The notes below the pieces were generated by a model. That model did no database searches, was not told where the DNA came from, and worked only from the letters and a program-made list of their open reading frames with translations. A stretch of 64,000 bases of DNA from Lonepinella koalarum (GTDB taxonomy: Bacteria; Pseudomonadota; Gammaproteobacteria; Enterobacterales; Pasteurellaceae), in contig NZ_CP170642.1 in assembly GCF_042926695.1 (NCBI RefSeq), forward strand, positions 434,001 to 498,000. The letters are read 5' to 3'. Positions 9,574-18,620 of the stretch are shown here, piece after piece; within the stretch, counting starts at the first letter, position 1, and every line of letters starts with the position of its first letter. The translations under genes were made by a program, and so were the position numbers.

Positions 9574-10770
9574 TTAGTCCAATAATGATAATGCTTTATC
9601 TAAGGCAGTAAAAAAGGCTTGTACGTCTTGTTCGGTGTTGTAGGGAGCAAAACTGAGCCGTAATGTGCTAGGCACACCTAAGCGGGCAAGATAAGGCATG
9701 GCACAATGCGCGCCTGTGCGTAAAGCGATATTTTGTTCGGCAAGCAAGGTGGCGAGATCAGAACAAGCAATATTTTCAAATACAAAGCTGATCACCGTGC
9801 TAGGTTGTGGGGCAGAAAATAAATGACAATTCTGGTAATTGTTTAACCGCACTTCAGTTTGTTTGGCGAGATGTAAAGCGTACTGTTCTGCTTGTTCAAA
9901 ATCCCATTTTTCTAACCATTCTAATACGGCGTTAAAGCCGATTACGGCGGCGATATTTGGCGTGCCAGCTTCTAAACGATAAGGTAATTCCGCATAGCGA
10001 ATGTCTTGTTTCGATGCAAAGGCAACCATTTTTCCGCCGTATTGCAGCGGTTGCAGTTTTTCTAAAGCAGATAGTTTGCCACTTAACACGCCTAAGCCGT
10101 TCGGTCCGTAAATTTTGTGGGCGGAGAATGCGATAAAATCTGCATCTAATTTTTGTACATCGATTTTGAGATGGCTAATGGCTTGAGCAGCATCGACTAA
10201 AATCAATGCGGTGGAAAATTGACGAATTTTTTCAATCAGTTGTTGGACGGGCTGTTGGGTGCCTGTGACGTTAGACACGAAATTTAACGCCACCAATTTT
10301 GTACGTGCGTTTAAGGCGGAAACGAGAACCTGTTCGTCAATTAAAAAGTTATCCAGTATTGGCAAAATATGTAATTTTGCACCGCACTTTTTCGCAATAG
10401 CGTGCCATGTGACAAAATTGGCGTGGTGATCGGCTTCGCTGATGATAATTTCATCATCAGGTTGAAGATAGGGGATTAAGCCGTTGGCAACAGTATTAAT
10501 CGCTTGTGTGGTGCCGGATGTCCAAATCACCGCCTGTTCGCTTTCCGCATTGATCAGCTTTTTGACTTGAACGCGAGCTTGCTCATAAAGTGCGGTGTTT
10601 TTTTCATCATATTGACTGCGATGAACAGAACCGGCGGATTGATAAAATTCCACTGTGGCATCAATCAACGCTTGTGGTTTTAAAGCAGTGGCAGCGTTGT
10701 CTAGATAGATGACGGCGTCTGGTTGATTAAAATAAGGAAATTGTTGACGAAATTGGTGAACGTTAAACAT
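9574..10770 (-). CDS. csdA: Cysteine desulfurase, CsdA/SufS group
   Basis: This 398-residue class V aminotransferase carries the pyridoxal-phosphate lysine in FSAHKIYGPNG (Lys219) and the catalytic cysteine in RTGAHCAMP (Cys356). It removes sulfur from cysteine as an enzyme-bound persulfide for iron-sulfur cluster or other sulfur transfer. The RTGAHC form is that of group II (SufS/CsdA) enzymes, which need a SufE-type partner, and that partner follows directly. The start overlaps the stop of the nuclease gene by one base (TAATG). Confidence 0.9.
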   Translation of the reverse strand: MFNVHQFRQQFPYFNQPDAVIYLDNAATALKPQALIDATVEFYQSAGSVHRSQYDEKNTALYEQARVQVKKLINAESEQAVIWTSGTTQAINTVANGLIPYLQPDDEIIISEADHHANFVTWHAIAKKCGAKLHILPILDNFLIDEQVLVSALNARTKLVALNFVSNVTGTQQPVQQLIEKIRQFSTALILVDAAQAISHLKIDVQKLDADFIAFSAHKIYGPNGLGVLSGKLSALEKLQPLQYGGKMVAFASKQDIRYAELPYRLEAGTPNIAAVIGFNAVLEWLEKWDFEQAEQYALHLAKQTEVRLNNYQNCHLFSAPQPSTVISFVFENIACSDLATLLAEQNIALRTGAHCAMPYLARLGVPSTLRLSFAPYNTEQDVQAFFTALDKALSLLD

Positions 10771-11288
10771 TAGTGCTGTCCTTGTTTGTTATGCTTGTTA
10801 TGTTGACGTTGAAGCTGACGAAATTTATTAGGTGGTATGGGGTGAGGATCTTTCCATAATCCAATTCGTTGAGCTTGCGCTTGCCGTTGAGCCTGTAAAT
10901 ATTGTGGGTTTTTCATATATTGTGTATAGGCCCATGCCATACCTAGTTGTACCATTTGCATGTTAATATTTTTCCCTTGCGGAGTGTAAATCGTCGCAAC
11001 GGTACGACCATAGCGGTCATAATCTGAGATTTTAAGTGTGACCTGTGTTTTATGTACTAGTTGGGCTAGGGTTTGTTTCGCGCGATTGCCAAAGGCTTGG
11101 GCTTTTTCGGGGGCATCAATCTCGGCTAAACGCACTTTGATTTGTTTTTTATTGCTTAATAGACAGGTTATGCTATCACCATCACTAATACTGACCACAC
11201 GGCAATTAATCCAGCGTTCTATAGCAAATGTGCTGTTAGAAAACATAAAAACAAAAAGTGCGGTGAATAAAAACGTTATTTTTTTCAT
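10770..11288 (-). CDS. Secreted thermonuclease-family protein
   Basis: The 172-residue product begins with a signal peptide (MKKITFLFTALFVFMFSNST, cleavage probably near residue 22). The staphylococcal nuclease fold follows. Active-site features are DGDSITC, KVRLAEIDAPEKAQAFG and DYDRYGRTVA, which include the expected Asp, Arg and Glu residues. It should hydrolyse nucleic acid in the periplasm or outside the cell. The C-terminus is rich in Gln, His and Asn. It is the first gene of a minus-strand group with csdA and csdE, and is divergent from lrgA. A perfect uptake signal (11256-11264) lies within its signal-peptide region. Confidence 0.85.
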   Translation of the reverse strand: MKKITFLFTALFVFMFSNSTFAIERWINCRVVSISDGDSITCLLSNKKQIKVRLAEIDAPEKAQAFGNRAKQTLAQLVHKTQVTLKISDYDRYGRTVATIYTPQGKNINMQMVQLGMAWAYTQYMKNPQYLQAQRQAQAQRIGLWKDPHPIPPNKFRQLQRQHNKHNKQGQH

Positions 11289-11399
11289 ATTTTTTGATAT
11301 AAATTACAAGATAGTGACATTTTACTGAAAAAATCACAAAAGTGAAAAAAATAAGCGTAAAATAAATTTATAAAAATTATTAAAAGAGTTGAAAATGAT

Positions 11400-11816
11400 A
11401 TGGCAAAAAGAAAAATAATTGAATTGATACGTTCTTTGGCGATTTTATATGCTTTTCTTTGGATTGGGAATGGCATTGTGTATTTGGTTCCCCTTGGTAT
11501 TCCGGGCAGTATCGTAGGATTATTGTTACTTTTCTTCGGGTTAACTACGCAATTGATAAAAGTAGAATGGATTTTTTTCGGCGCTAATTTGTTGATTCGC
11601 TATATGATGGTGCTGTTCGTGCCGATTAGCGTGGGGATTATGCAACATTTTGATGTGCTTATTTCGCAAGCGAAAGCGTTGCTGATTCCAAATATTGTGA
11701 GTTCGTTAATTACGTTGGTTATCGTGGGAACCTTGGCGGATTATTTATTTATGCGACATTCTTTTGCTCGTTTACGCAAGAAAGCATTACAACGTAAAAT
11801 GAAGGATAGACTATGA
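11400..11816 (+). CDS. lrgA: LrgA/CidA-family holin-like membrane protein
   Basis: This 138-residue protein has four hydrophobic segments and the family signature LVPLGIPGSIVGLLLLFFGL. Members of this group (YohJ in E. coli) form small membrane channels linked to murein hydrolase control or to export of small metabolites; which applies here is unknown. The gene overlaps lrgB by four bases (ATGA), so the two are co-translated. The short lead sequence has only a weak ribosome-binding site. Confidence 0.87.
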   Translation: MAKRKIIELIRSLAILYAFLWIGNGIVYLVPLGIPGSIVGLLLLFFGLTTQLIKVEWIFFGANLLIRYMMVLFVPISVGIMQHFDVLISQAKALLIPNIVSSLITLVIVGTLADYLFMRHSFARLRKKALQRKMKDRL

Positions 11817-12496
11817 TTTATTTATATTCTTTATTAACTATTGCGAGCTTCTTTTTGGCATTGCAAATTAACAAACGATTAAAGTCGGTGTTGTTAAATA
11901 CCTTTGTTTTGACGGTATTTATCTTGATTGGTGTATTGTTGCTTGTTAACGTGCCTTACGAACATTATATGGCAGGCAATGCGCCATTAAATAATTTGAT
12001 GACTGTCAGTATTGTCGCGCTGGCGTTGCCTTTATATGAGCAACTTCGTCAAATTGCTACTTTTTGGAAAAGTATTTTGTTTGTAACGACATTCGCTTCC
12101 ATAACTGCCATGTTGACGGCAGGAGGACTCGCACTATGGTTGGGGGCAAATCCCGATATTGTGGCAACCGTGATGTCTAAATCGGTCACTATGCCAATTG
12201 CAATGGCGATTTCAGGGCATTTAGGTGGTATTCCGGCCATGGCATCCGTAGGTGTTGTAATTGCCGGGGTGCAAGGTGCGGTGGTGGGTTATGTAATTTT
12301 GCGTAAGTTGCGTCTAACCAGTTCAGAAGGTATTGGTATTGCGGTAGGAGCAACATCTCACGCCATTGGTACCGCTGCATTAATGGAACATGATGTTAAG
12401 GCTTCTACTTATAGTTCAATTGCGTTAGTGTTATGTGGCATTATTAGCTCTATTCTTGCTCCGCTCGTGTTTCATTTATTATATATGGTGGCGTAA
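11813..12496 (+). CDS. lrgB: LrgB/CidB-family membrane protein
   Basis: The 227-residue polytopic protein has the LrgB family features MSKSVTMPIAMAISGHLGGI and GVGATSHAIGT-like segments (here AVGATSHAIGTAALMEH). It is the partner of LrgA (YohK with YohJ in E. coli). The stop is directly abutted by the dgt start, so lrgA, lrgB and dgt are likely one transcript. Confidence 0.88.
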   Translation: MIYLYSLLTIASFFLALQINKRLKSVLLNTFVLTVFILIGVLLLVNVPYEHYMAGNAPLNNLMTVSIVALALPLYEQLRQIATFWKSILFVTTFASITAMLTAGGLALWLGANPDIVATVMSKSVTMPIAMAISGHLGGIPAMASVGVVIAGVQGAVVGYVILRKLRLTSSEGIGIAVGATSHAIGTAALMEHDVKASTYSSIALVLCGIISSILAPLVFHLLYMVA

Positions 12497-13843
12497 ATGT
12501 TAAAAAATAATCTTAATCCTATTTGGTTAGAACGTCAACTCAATGATAAACCAAGAGAAAAAGATCATCGTCCGCCATTTCGTCGTGATCGTGCTAGAAT
12601 TTTACATAGTGCGGCATTTCGCTGTTTACAGGCGAAAACGCAAATTCACGCAGTGGGTGAAAATGATTTCTTCCGTACTCGATTGACCCATTCTTTGGAA
12701 GTGGCTCAAATTGGCAGTAGTTTGGTTTCACAATTAAAATTGGTAGATACTTATAAAGCTTTAGCCGATCAATTAAACATAGATAAAACTAAGCTACAAC
12801 AAGAGATTAAATCATTATTGCCAACTGCCGATCTTATCGAAAGCCTGTGTTTTGCCCACGATATTGGACACCCACCATTTGGTCACGGTGGTGAAACTGC
12901 TTTAAATTCAATGATGTATGATTCAGGTGGATTTGAAGGCAATGCACAAACTTTCCGTTTATTAACTAAGCTAGAACCTTATACGCCTAATGCGGGTATG
13001 AATTTAACACGTAGAACCCTATTGGGCGTGGTAAAATATCCTGCCATTTTAGATGAAACTTCGCCAAAATACACCGCACTTTCTTTTGCAGAACAAGATT
13101 TTAGAGCGGTGGACTGGCGACCGGGTAAAGGGATTTTCCGTGATGATTTGCCTGTGTTTGATTGGTTATTGCAGCCATTATCTGAGCAAGATCGGATATT
13201 ATTTACTTCGCTAAAAAAAGTGCGGGCAGAACCAAGTGAATTTTTGAAAACACGTTTTAAGTCCTTAGATTGTAGCATTATGGAATTGGCTGACGATATT
13301 GCTTATGGTGTACATGATTTTGAAGATGCGATTGTTGTCGGCATGATTAACCAAAATCTGTGGCAAATTGCGTTACAAGAATTAAAGGCCTGTTCATCAG
13401 AATGGGTTGTCAAAAATATTGATGCTTTAACCACTAAATTATTTTCTGAATACCATTATGAACGAAAAAACGCCATTGGGGCATTGGTGAATTTCTTTAT
13501 TACCAACGTGCGGTGGAAACTAACGGCAGATTTTGCCGAGCCATTGCTACGTTATAATGCAGAATTACCAACTGAAGTGGAAGATGTTTTAAACGTGTTT
13601 AAGGCCTTTGTATTTAAATACGTGATTCGTGATGTGGAAACCCAACGAATTGAATATAAAGGGCAACGCATTTTAACCGAAATGTTCCAAATTTTTGCTA
13701 GTGATCCTGAACGCTTGTTACCACGCAATACCGTAAATCGTTGGCTGAAAGCAGAATCAAACGGTAAAAAACGGATTATTTGCGATTATATGGCGGGCAT
13801 GTCAGATGCTTATGCGTTAAAAGTTTATCGGCAGTTGACGTAA
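12497..13843 (+). CDS. dgt: Deoxyguanosinetriphosphate triphosphohydrolase-like protein
   Basis: This 448-residue HD-domain protein has the histidine/aspartate motifs TRLTHSLEVAQIG (His65), CFAHDIGHPPFGHGGE (His121, Asp122) and a late ADDIAYGVHDFED segment. Family members remove triphosphate from dNTPs, chiefly dGTP, and help set nucleotide pools. The N-terminal RRDRARILHSAAFRCLQAKT segment is the usual start of the Dgt fold. It is the last gene before the microcompartment island, so the left island boundary lies between 13843 and 13943. Confidence 0.88.
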   Translation: MLKNNLNPIWLERQLNDKPREKDHRPPFRRDRARILHSAAFRCLQAKTQIHAVGENDFFRTRLTHSLEVAQIGSSLVSQLKLVDTYKALADQLNIDKTKLQQEIKSLLPTADLIESLCFAHDIGHPPFGHGGETALNSMMYDSGGFEGNAQTFRLLTKLEPYTPNAGMNLTRRTLLGVVKYPAILDETSPKYTALSFAEQDFRAVDWRPGKGIFRDDLPVFDWLLQPLSEQDRILFTSLKKVRAEPSEFLKTRFKSLDCSIMELADDIAYGVHDFEDAIVVGMINQNLWQIALQELKACSSEWVVKNIDALTTKLFSEYHYERKNAIGALVNFFITNVRWKLTADFAEPLLRYNAELPTEVEDVLNVFKAFVFKYVIRDVETQRIEYKGQRILTEMFQIFASDPERLLPRNTVNRWLKAESNGKKRIICDYMAGMSDAYALKVYRQLT

Positions 13844-13942
13844 AGAAAAAAATAAAGACAAAAAAATCCTATTCTTTTACAAAATAATTTGTCAGTAATA
13901 TTAATAATAGTACCTATTGAAGTTTTATTTAGGTGGGTGACT

Positions 13943-15055
13943 ATGATTGATGAATTTAGTGTAAAAACAACTATTTTTAGTGGTAATGAAGCGTTAGCCA
14001 TATTAAAACGGTATGAGCAACATCGGGTAGCTATTGTTACGGATAATTTTATTGCTCATTCTCCCTTATTATCCCAAGTATTGCATTATTTGGGAACTCA
14101 GGTGAAAGTGTTTGATCAGGTTAAACCTGATCCAGATATTCAGATTTTGCAACAAGGTACGGCTTTTTTCAGCGATTTTTCCCCAGAGGTATTTATTGCT
14201 TTGGGAGGTGGTTCAGCGCTAGATGCTTGCAAGGGAATTCGAGCGACCTATGCGTTAATTAATAAAGGTGCAAATTTACCTCTCATTGCAATTCCAACAA
14301 CGAGTGGATCGGGTTCAGAAGTTACATCTTATGCGGTTATTTCCGATGCTGAAAGAAATAGAAAATATCCATTAGTGTCCACGGATTTATTGGCGGATAT
14401 AGCCATTTTGGATGCTCGTTTAGTTTTATCTGTTCCCAAACCTATTGCAGCGGACACGGGAATGGATGTGTTAACTCATTCTATTGAAGCTATTGTTTCA
14501 ACCAACGCGAATGATTTTAGTGATGCTTTAGCAGAAAAAGCCATTAAATTAGTCGCAACCTATTTGCCGCAAGTCTATAAAACCCCGGATAATCTATTGG
14601 CTCGAGAGAAAGTTCATAACGCCTCTTGTATGGCAGGTATGGCATTTACCTCTTCAGGATTAGGATTGGTGCATGGCATGGCTCATACTTTAGGGGCATT
14701 ATTTCATATTCCCCATGGCAAAATTAACGCCATGCTGTTGCCTATTATTATTGAATTTAATGCGGATCGAAATGAAGCTATTCAAGCTCGTTATCTTATT
14801 TGTGCTAAAGGAATGGGAATTAATACCAATAATCCTTTAGTTGGGGTGAAAGAATTGATTGAATGTATTCGTCAATTAAATAAAAGTTTTTCAATGCCTG
14901 CATCTTTACGAGAGTTAGGTGTCGATCTCTCGCTATTACAGAAGGATAATCAAGCCACTATTGCAGCGATTTTGCAAGATGGTTGTACACCAACCAATCC
15001 TCGAGCAGTAACAGCAAAAGATATTGAATTTTTATTAAAACGTATTATGGGGTAA
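13943..15055 (+). CDS. pduQ: Iron-type alcohol dehydrogenase of the microcompartment (PduQ/EutG-like)
   Basis: The start was placed at the ATG preceded by AGGTGG, giving 370 residues; the open frame extends further upstream without a good start. Features of the iron-dependent alcohol dehydrogenases are clear: GGGSALDACKGIR for cofactor binding, PTTSGSGSEVTSYAVI, and metal ligands in ADTGMDVLTHSIEA and GLVHGMAHTLGALFHIPHGK. In a microcompartment it reduces propionaldehyde to 1-propanol and regenerates NAD+ for PduP. It is the first gene of the island, with pduL 4 bases behind. The exact alcohol is inferred from the locus. Confidence 0.87.
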   Translation: MIDEFSVKTTIFSGNEALAILKRYEQHRVAIVTDNFIAHSPLLSQVLHYLGTQVKVFDQVKPDPDIQILQQGTAFFSDFSPEVFIALGGGSALDACKGIRATYALINKGANLPLIAIPTTSGSGSEVTSYAVISDAERNRKYPLVSTDLLADIAILDARLVLSVPKPIAADTGMDVLTHSIEAIVSTNANDFSDALAEKAIKLVATYLPQVYKTPDNLLAREKVHNASCMAGMAFTSSGLGLVHGMAHTLGALFHIPHGKINAMLLPIIIEFNADRNEAIQARYLICAKGMGINTNNPLVGVKELIECIRQLNKSFSMPASLRELGVDLSLLQKDNQATIAAILQDGCTPTNPRAVTAKDIEFLLKRIMG

Positions 15056-15059
15056 AAAT

Positions 15060-15719
15060 ATGAATTTAACACAAGCAAAACAGCTGGCTGATCAACTATT
15101 AACAAATTTAAATACTCCTGCATCTTCTGCGTTTGGAAGACAAGCTAAACTACGAGTGCCAATTGGTGTGTCTAATCGCCATGTTCACTTGAGTCGAGAA
15201 GACATGGATATTTTATTTGGTCAAGGTACAGAATTAACACGTTTAAGAGCAGTGAAACAACCGGGGCAATTTGCCGCTAAGGAAATGGTGACGATAAAAG
15301 GACCTAAAGGGGAGATTCAAAAAGTTCGAGTATTGGGACCTTTACGTAAAGAAACGCAAATTGAAATTTCGGTGGGAGATAATTATGTATTAGGCATCCA
15401 GGCACCGATTTGTATGTCTGGAGAATTGGCGAATGCCGAATCTTTGGAAATTATTGGTCCACAAGGTTCGGTGAAAAAAGATCGTTGTGCTATTGTTGCT
15501 TGGCGGCATATTCATATGTCTCCTGATCTTGCTTTGCAATATGATATAAAAGACGAACAGAAAGTTTCTGTTGCGGTATCAGGTAACCGTGGTGGAGTGT
15601 TAGACAATGTGATTGTACGAGTGAGTCCAGCCTTTGTCCTTGAAATGCACATTGATGTAGAAGAGGCAAATGCTTTAGGATTAGCGAATGATGCGTTGGT
15701 AACCGTGATGTCTAACTAA
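15060..15719 (+). CDS. pduL: Phosphate propanoyltransferase PduL
   Basis: The 219-residue protein has both zinc-binding PduL boxes: VSNRHVHLS (His41, His43) and WRHIHMS (His150, His152). PduL converts propionyl-CoA and phosphate to propionyl-phosphate and CoA, which recycles CoA inside the shell. The N-terminal MNLTQAKQLADQLLTNLN is an amphipathic helix followed by a flexible linker, typical of an encapsulation peptide. It works between PduP and the kinase at the far end of the locus. Confidence 0.93.
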   Translation: MNLTQAKQLADQLLTNLNTPASSAFGRQAKLRVPIGVSNRHVHLSREDMDILFGQGTELTRLRAVKQPGQFAAKEMVTIKGPKGEIQKVRVLGPLRKETQIEISVGDNYVLGIQAPICMSGELANAESLEIIGPQGSVKKDRCAIVAWRHIHMSPDLALQYDIKDEQKVSVAVSGNRGGVLDNVIVRVSPAFVLEMHIDVEEANALGLANDALVTVMSN

Positions 15720-15741
15720 AGATAAAATGTGCGGTGAAAAA

Positions 15742-16413
15742 ATGGAAAATTATCAACTTTCTTTATTGATTGAACAGGTAATTGAGGAATTGAATAAAAA
15801 AAATTCCATGATGAAATTAGCCGTGTTGTTTACCGGCAAGGAATGTCCAGATTATTTAGCGATTTTTGCACAGTTGCAAAAAATTCCTGCTAATTATCGC
15901 CTTGTTGTTTGTTGCTCTGAATCTGCGAAAAATTCTTTTGAAAAATATAAGAAGATCATAATTGAAAATTTACCGAATGTAGAATTTAGTTCAGATTTGA
16001 ATGATTGTACCGCATTGATTCTGCCAGAGTTATCGTTAAATAGTTTAGCTAAAATTAGTTTAGGTTTGGCGGATAATATTGCTTCTCAATGGGTACAGGA
16101 ATATTTGTTATCCAGAAAACAGGTGATTGTTACATTAGATTATATGGCTTGTTTAACATCAGGCTATCAAAACTTAGGTGAATATTATCGTAAAGCGCTG
16201 TTGGGGTTGAATGTTATTGTGTCGGCAATAACGCAGCTTGCAAGACATTTTCAAACAAATTTAGATCGTAGGTTGGATAAGACGATTATTCAATTTGCAG
16301 ATGTTCGATATTTGGTCAAAGAGCAAGTTTTATCTATTCCTAATGCAAGCTTGATCACGCCATCAGCAAAAGATTGGCTAAGTAAACAGCATATCAAAAT
16401 AATTCGTTATTAG
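15742..16413 (+). CDS. Flavoprotein-family protein of the microcompartment locus
   Basis: The protein shows the flavoprotein (PF02441-type) pattern in PELSLNSLAKISLGLADNIA, which matches the FMN-binding segment of that family, and a beta-alpha start at MKLAVLFTG. The first 18 residues (ENYQLSLLIEQVIEELNK) resemble an encapsulation helix. Such genes occur in several microcompartment loci, where a role in flavin or redox handling is suspected but not shown. The start at 15742 has GGTG at a good distance; an upstream ATG at 15727 lies in an uptake-signal-like sequence (TGTGCGGTGAAAA) and is possible. Confidence 0.65.
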   Translation: MENYQLSLLIEQVIEELNKKNSMMKLAVLFTGKECPDYLAIFAQLQKIPANYRLVVCCSESAKNSFEKYKKIIIENLPNVEFSSDLNDCTALILPELSLNSLAKISLGLADNIASQWVQEYLLSRKQVIVTLDYMACLTSGYQNLGEYYRKALLGLNVIVSAITQLARHFQTNLDRRLDKTIIQFADVRYLVKEQVLSIPNASLITPSAKDWLSKQHIKIIRY

Positions 16414-16421
16414 GAGAATTT

Positions 16422-16697
16422 ATGTATTTGGCAAAGGTTATCGGTACAGTTGTTTCGACAACTAAAGATCCTTCTTTAGGAGGAATGAAATTATTAATGA
16501 TTTCTCGATTAGATCTTAGTTTAGAGTTAGTTGGGTCATCCGAAGTCGCCGTGGACACTGTTGGTGCGGGAATCGGTGAAATTGTTATTGTTTCAAACGG
16601 GAGTTCAGCACGTTTTGCGCAACAGAATAAAGATTATTCTGTTATTGATGCGGCGATTGTTGGTATTGTGGATTCTACTGAATTTGTGCATGAATAG
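16422..16697 (+). CDS. pduN: BMC-P pentameric vertex protein (EutN/PduN/CcmL family)
   Basis: The 91-residue protein begins MYLAKVIGTVVSTTKDPSLGG, the standard opening of the EutN/CcmL family, and contains VDTVGAGIGEIVIVSNGSSAR, the conserved core. Pentamers of this protein cap the twelve vertices of the polyhedral shell. It is the only BMC-P gene in the locus. A ribosome-binding site (AGGAGAA) precedes it by 6 bases. Confidence 0.93.
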   Translation: MYLAKVIGTVVSTTKDPSLGGMKLLMISRLDLSLELVGSSEVAVDTVGAGIGEIVIVSNGSSARFAQQNKDYSVIDAAIVGIVDSTEFVHE

Positions 16698-16717
16698 ATC
16701 TTAATCAAGGGGAATTG

Positions 16718-17221
16718 ATGAACAACATAAATATAATGAGTTTGGAACAAACTATTTTACAAAGTATTGAGCGAGTTCAATCTGAACAGCATAATAGAAT
16801 GTTAACTTTTGATGAAATGGTATTGCTTGCAACCAATGTCGAGAAAACGGCGCAAGAAATGGGGATTGATGTTGTTTTTTCTCTTGTGGATAAAAATGGA
16901 TTGCAACGTTTTTATTTTGCGATGCCAAATACTTTGCTGGTTAGCCATCAGCTCGCTTTTCAGAAAGCATATACAGCGATTGCAATGAAAATGCCAACTC
17001 ATCAACTTAATGCGATGCTACAACCACACGCAGATCTTTATTTACTTAGTCAAAATAATCCTAATATAACAGGAATTGGTGGTGGATTTCTGTGTAAACG
17101 AAATGGTTCTATTGTGGCTGGACTTGGCGTAAGTGGTGGTAGTGTAGAGCAAGATATGGCGATATTACGTAAAGCTGTAGAAAAATTCTGTTTGGGTAAC
17201 TATTTTATAACTATTGATTGA
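16718..17221 (+). CDS. HbpS/GlcG/PduO-C-like protein (DUF336 family)
   Basis: The start at 16718 follows AAGGGGA by 4 bases. The product resembles the haem-binding HbpS/GlcG family and the C-terminal domain of PduO: MAPTHQLN-like central segment (KMPTHQLNAM) and a glycine-rich end, ITGIGGGFLCKRNGSIVAGLGVSGGS. The N-terminal 25 residues (ILQSIERVQSEQ) could be an encapsulation helix. PduO C-terminal domains bind haem in some systems; the function in a glycyl-radical compartment is unknown. No adenosyltransferase domain is attached, in line with a B12-free pathway. Confidence 0.75.
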   Translation: MNNINIMSLEQTILQSIERVQSEQHNRMLTFDEMVLLATNVEKTAQEMGIDVVFSLVDKNGLQRFYFAMPNTLLVSHQLAFQKAYTAIAMKMPTHQLNAMLQPHADLYLLSQNNPNITGIGGGFLCKRNGSIVAGLGVSGGSVEQDMAILRKAVEKFCLGNYFITID

Positions 17222-17519
17222 TATGATAGTTTGATGTTCTTCTTTCTCAAGAAATATTTCTTTCCCTTTCTTATTCTTTTCTATTTAAAACCATCAAATT
17301 CACATTTTATTAAGATATTGTTTTGGGGTTTTCTGGTGTCAATTTATGACGTATTTTTTGATTGGGATAGTACTTTTTTGACATTTGATTTCTATCTTTA
17401 GCAAAAAATCCCCCTTCTCTGTCAAGATATTTTTTATTGCTTTTTTTAATATAAATGCCAACAAAAGACATATTCTGTTTTTTGTTAATTTATTAATAAC
17501 ATCTAGTAAGGAGCTCGTT
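17222..17519. other. 298-base AT-rich gap before the first hexamer gene
   Basis: This is the longest non-coding gap inside the microcompartment locus. I find no convincing coding frame. Pyrimidine-rich stretches and a TTGACA at about 17377 are present but lack a well-placed -10 box. It probably holds a second promoter for the shell and enzyme genes, and the high expression needed for shell hexamers would fit; this is an inference. Confidence 0.35.
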
Positions 17520-17804
17520 ATGCAACAAGAAGCATTAGGTATGGTTGAAACAAAAGGTCTAGTCGCAGCAATTGAAGCAGCAGATACCATGGTTAAATCA
17601 GCAAATGTTAATTTAGTTGGTTATGAAAAAATTGGTTCAGGTTTAATTACAGTGATGGTTCGTGGCGATGTTGGTGCAGTAAAAGCTGCAACAGACGCTG
17701 GTTCTTCTGCCGCAAGTAAAGTGGGTGAAGTAGTATCTATTCATGTTATTCCTCGTCCACATACTGAAGTTGAAAAAATTCTGCCAACAAGTCTAAAACC
17801 TTAA
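17520..17804 (+). CDS. pduA: BMC-H shell hexamer protein (PduA/PduJ-like)
   Basis: The true start is the ATG after AAGGAGCTCGTT, giving 94 residues beginning MQQEALGMVETKGLVAAIEA, the classic single BMC domain. The pore loop region reads EKIGSGLITV, as in PduA-type hexamers. These proteins tile the facets of the shell and pass small polar metabolites such as 1,2-propanediol. An upstream in-frame extension in the non-coding gap is not credible. The gene opens the shell-pduP-dehydratase part of the locus. Confidence 0.95.
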   Translation: MQQEALGMVETKGLVAAIEAADTMVKSANVNLVGYEKIGSGLITVMVRGDVGAVKAATDAGSSAASKVGEVVSIHVIPRPHTEVEKILPTSLKP

Positions 17805-17824
17805 GCAAATAAAGGAGGAGCAAA

Positions 17825-18604
17825 ATGACAAATCATCTTGTAGAAAAAATTGTATCAGAAGTGATAAATCGACAATCATCGAAAGATAATTGCTCCTCTT
17901 CTTGTGTAGAGGGTTGCGGTTTGACAGAGTTTGTCGGTACAGGAATTGGTCAAACAATTGGTTTAGTTGTCGCTAATGTGGATAACCAACTTCATGAACT
18001 ACTTGAAGTGGATAAGAAATATCGTTCTATTGGTATTTTGGGGGCAAGAACAGGGGCTGGACCTCATATTTTTGCCGCAGATGAAGCCGTCAAAGCAACG
18101 AACAGTGAAATTTTAAAAATTGAACTTGCTCGAGATACAAATGGCGGTGGTGGTCATGGCTGTTTAATTTTATTTGGTGCAGAAGATGTTTCTGATGCCA
18201 GACGAGCTGTGGAAGTGGCATTAGCAGAATTGGAACGCACTTTTGGTGATGTCTATGGAACGCCTGCTGGTCATTTAGAATTTCAATATACAGCTCGTGC
18301 CAGCTATGCGTTAAATAAAGCATTTGGGGCACCGATTGGTAAATCCTTTGGTATTACCGTGGGATGTCCAGCCGCAATTGGTGTGTTAATGGCGGATACC
18401 GCAGCAAAATCAGCGATTGTTGATGCGATTAGTTACTCAAGTCCTGCCAAAGGTACAAGTTTTAGTAATGAAGTGATTTTTACTTTTTCTGGTGATTCAG
18501 GTGCAGTGAGACAAGCTGTACAAGCAGCTCGAGAAGTCGGCATGCAACTACTTTCAACGCTTGATCCAGCTGAAGTGAAATCTACCACAGTACCGTACAT
18601 TTAG
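17825..18604 (+). CDS. pduB: BMC-T trimeric shell protein (PduB-like)
   Basis: The 259-residue product has two fused BMC domains (roughly residues 40-140 and 150-255) and the conserved stretch GARTGAGPHIFAADEAVKAT of PduB. The N-terminal MTNHLVEKIVSEVINRQ helix plus linker matches the PduB extension that ties enzyme cargo to the shell in Salmonella. A cluster CSSSCVEGC at about residues 23-31 is unusual and could be a redox or metal site. A strong ribosome-binding site (AAAGGAGGAG) precedes it. Confidence 0.93.
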   Translation: MTNHLVEKIVSEVINRQSSKDNCSSSCVEGCGLTEFVGTGIGQTIGLVVANVDNQLHELLEVDKKYRSIGILGARTGAGPHIFAADEAVKATNSEILKIELARDTNGGGGHGCLILFGAEDVSDARRAVEVALAELERTFGDVYGTPAGHLEFQYTARASYALNKAFGAPIGKSFGITVGCPAAIGVLMADTAAKSAIVDAISYSSPAKGTSFSNEVIFTFSGDSGAVRQAVQAAREVGMQLLSTLDPAEVKSTTVPYI

Positions 18605-18620
18605 GTATTAAGGGGGAATA

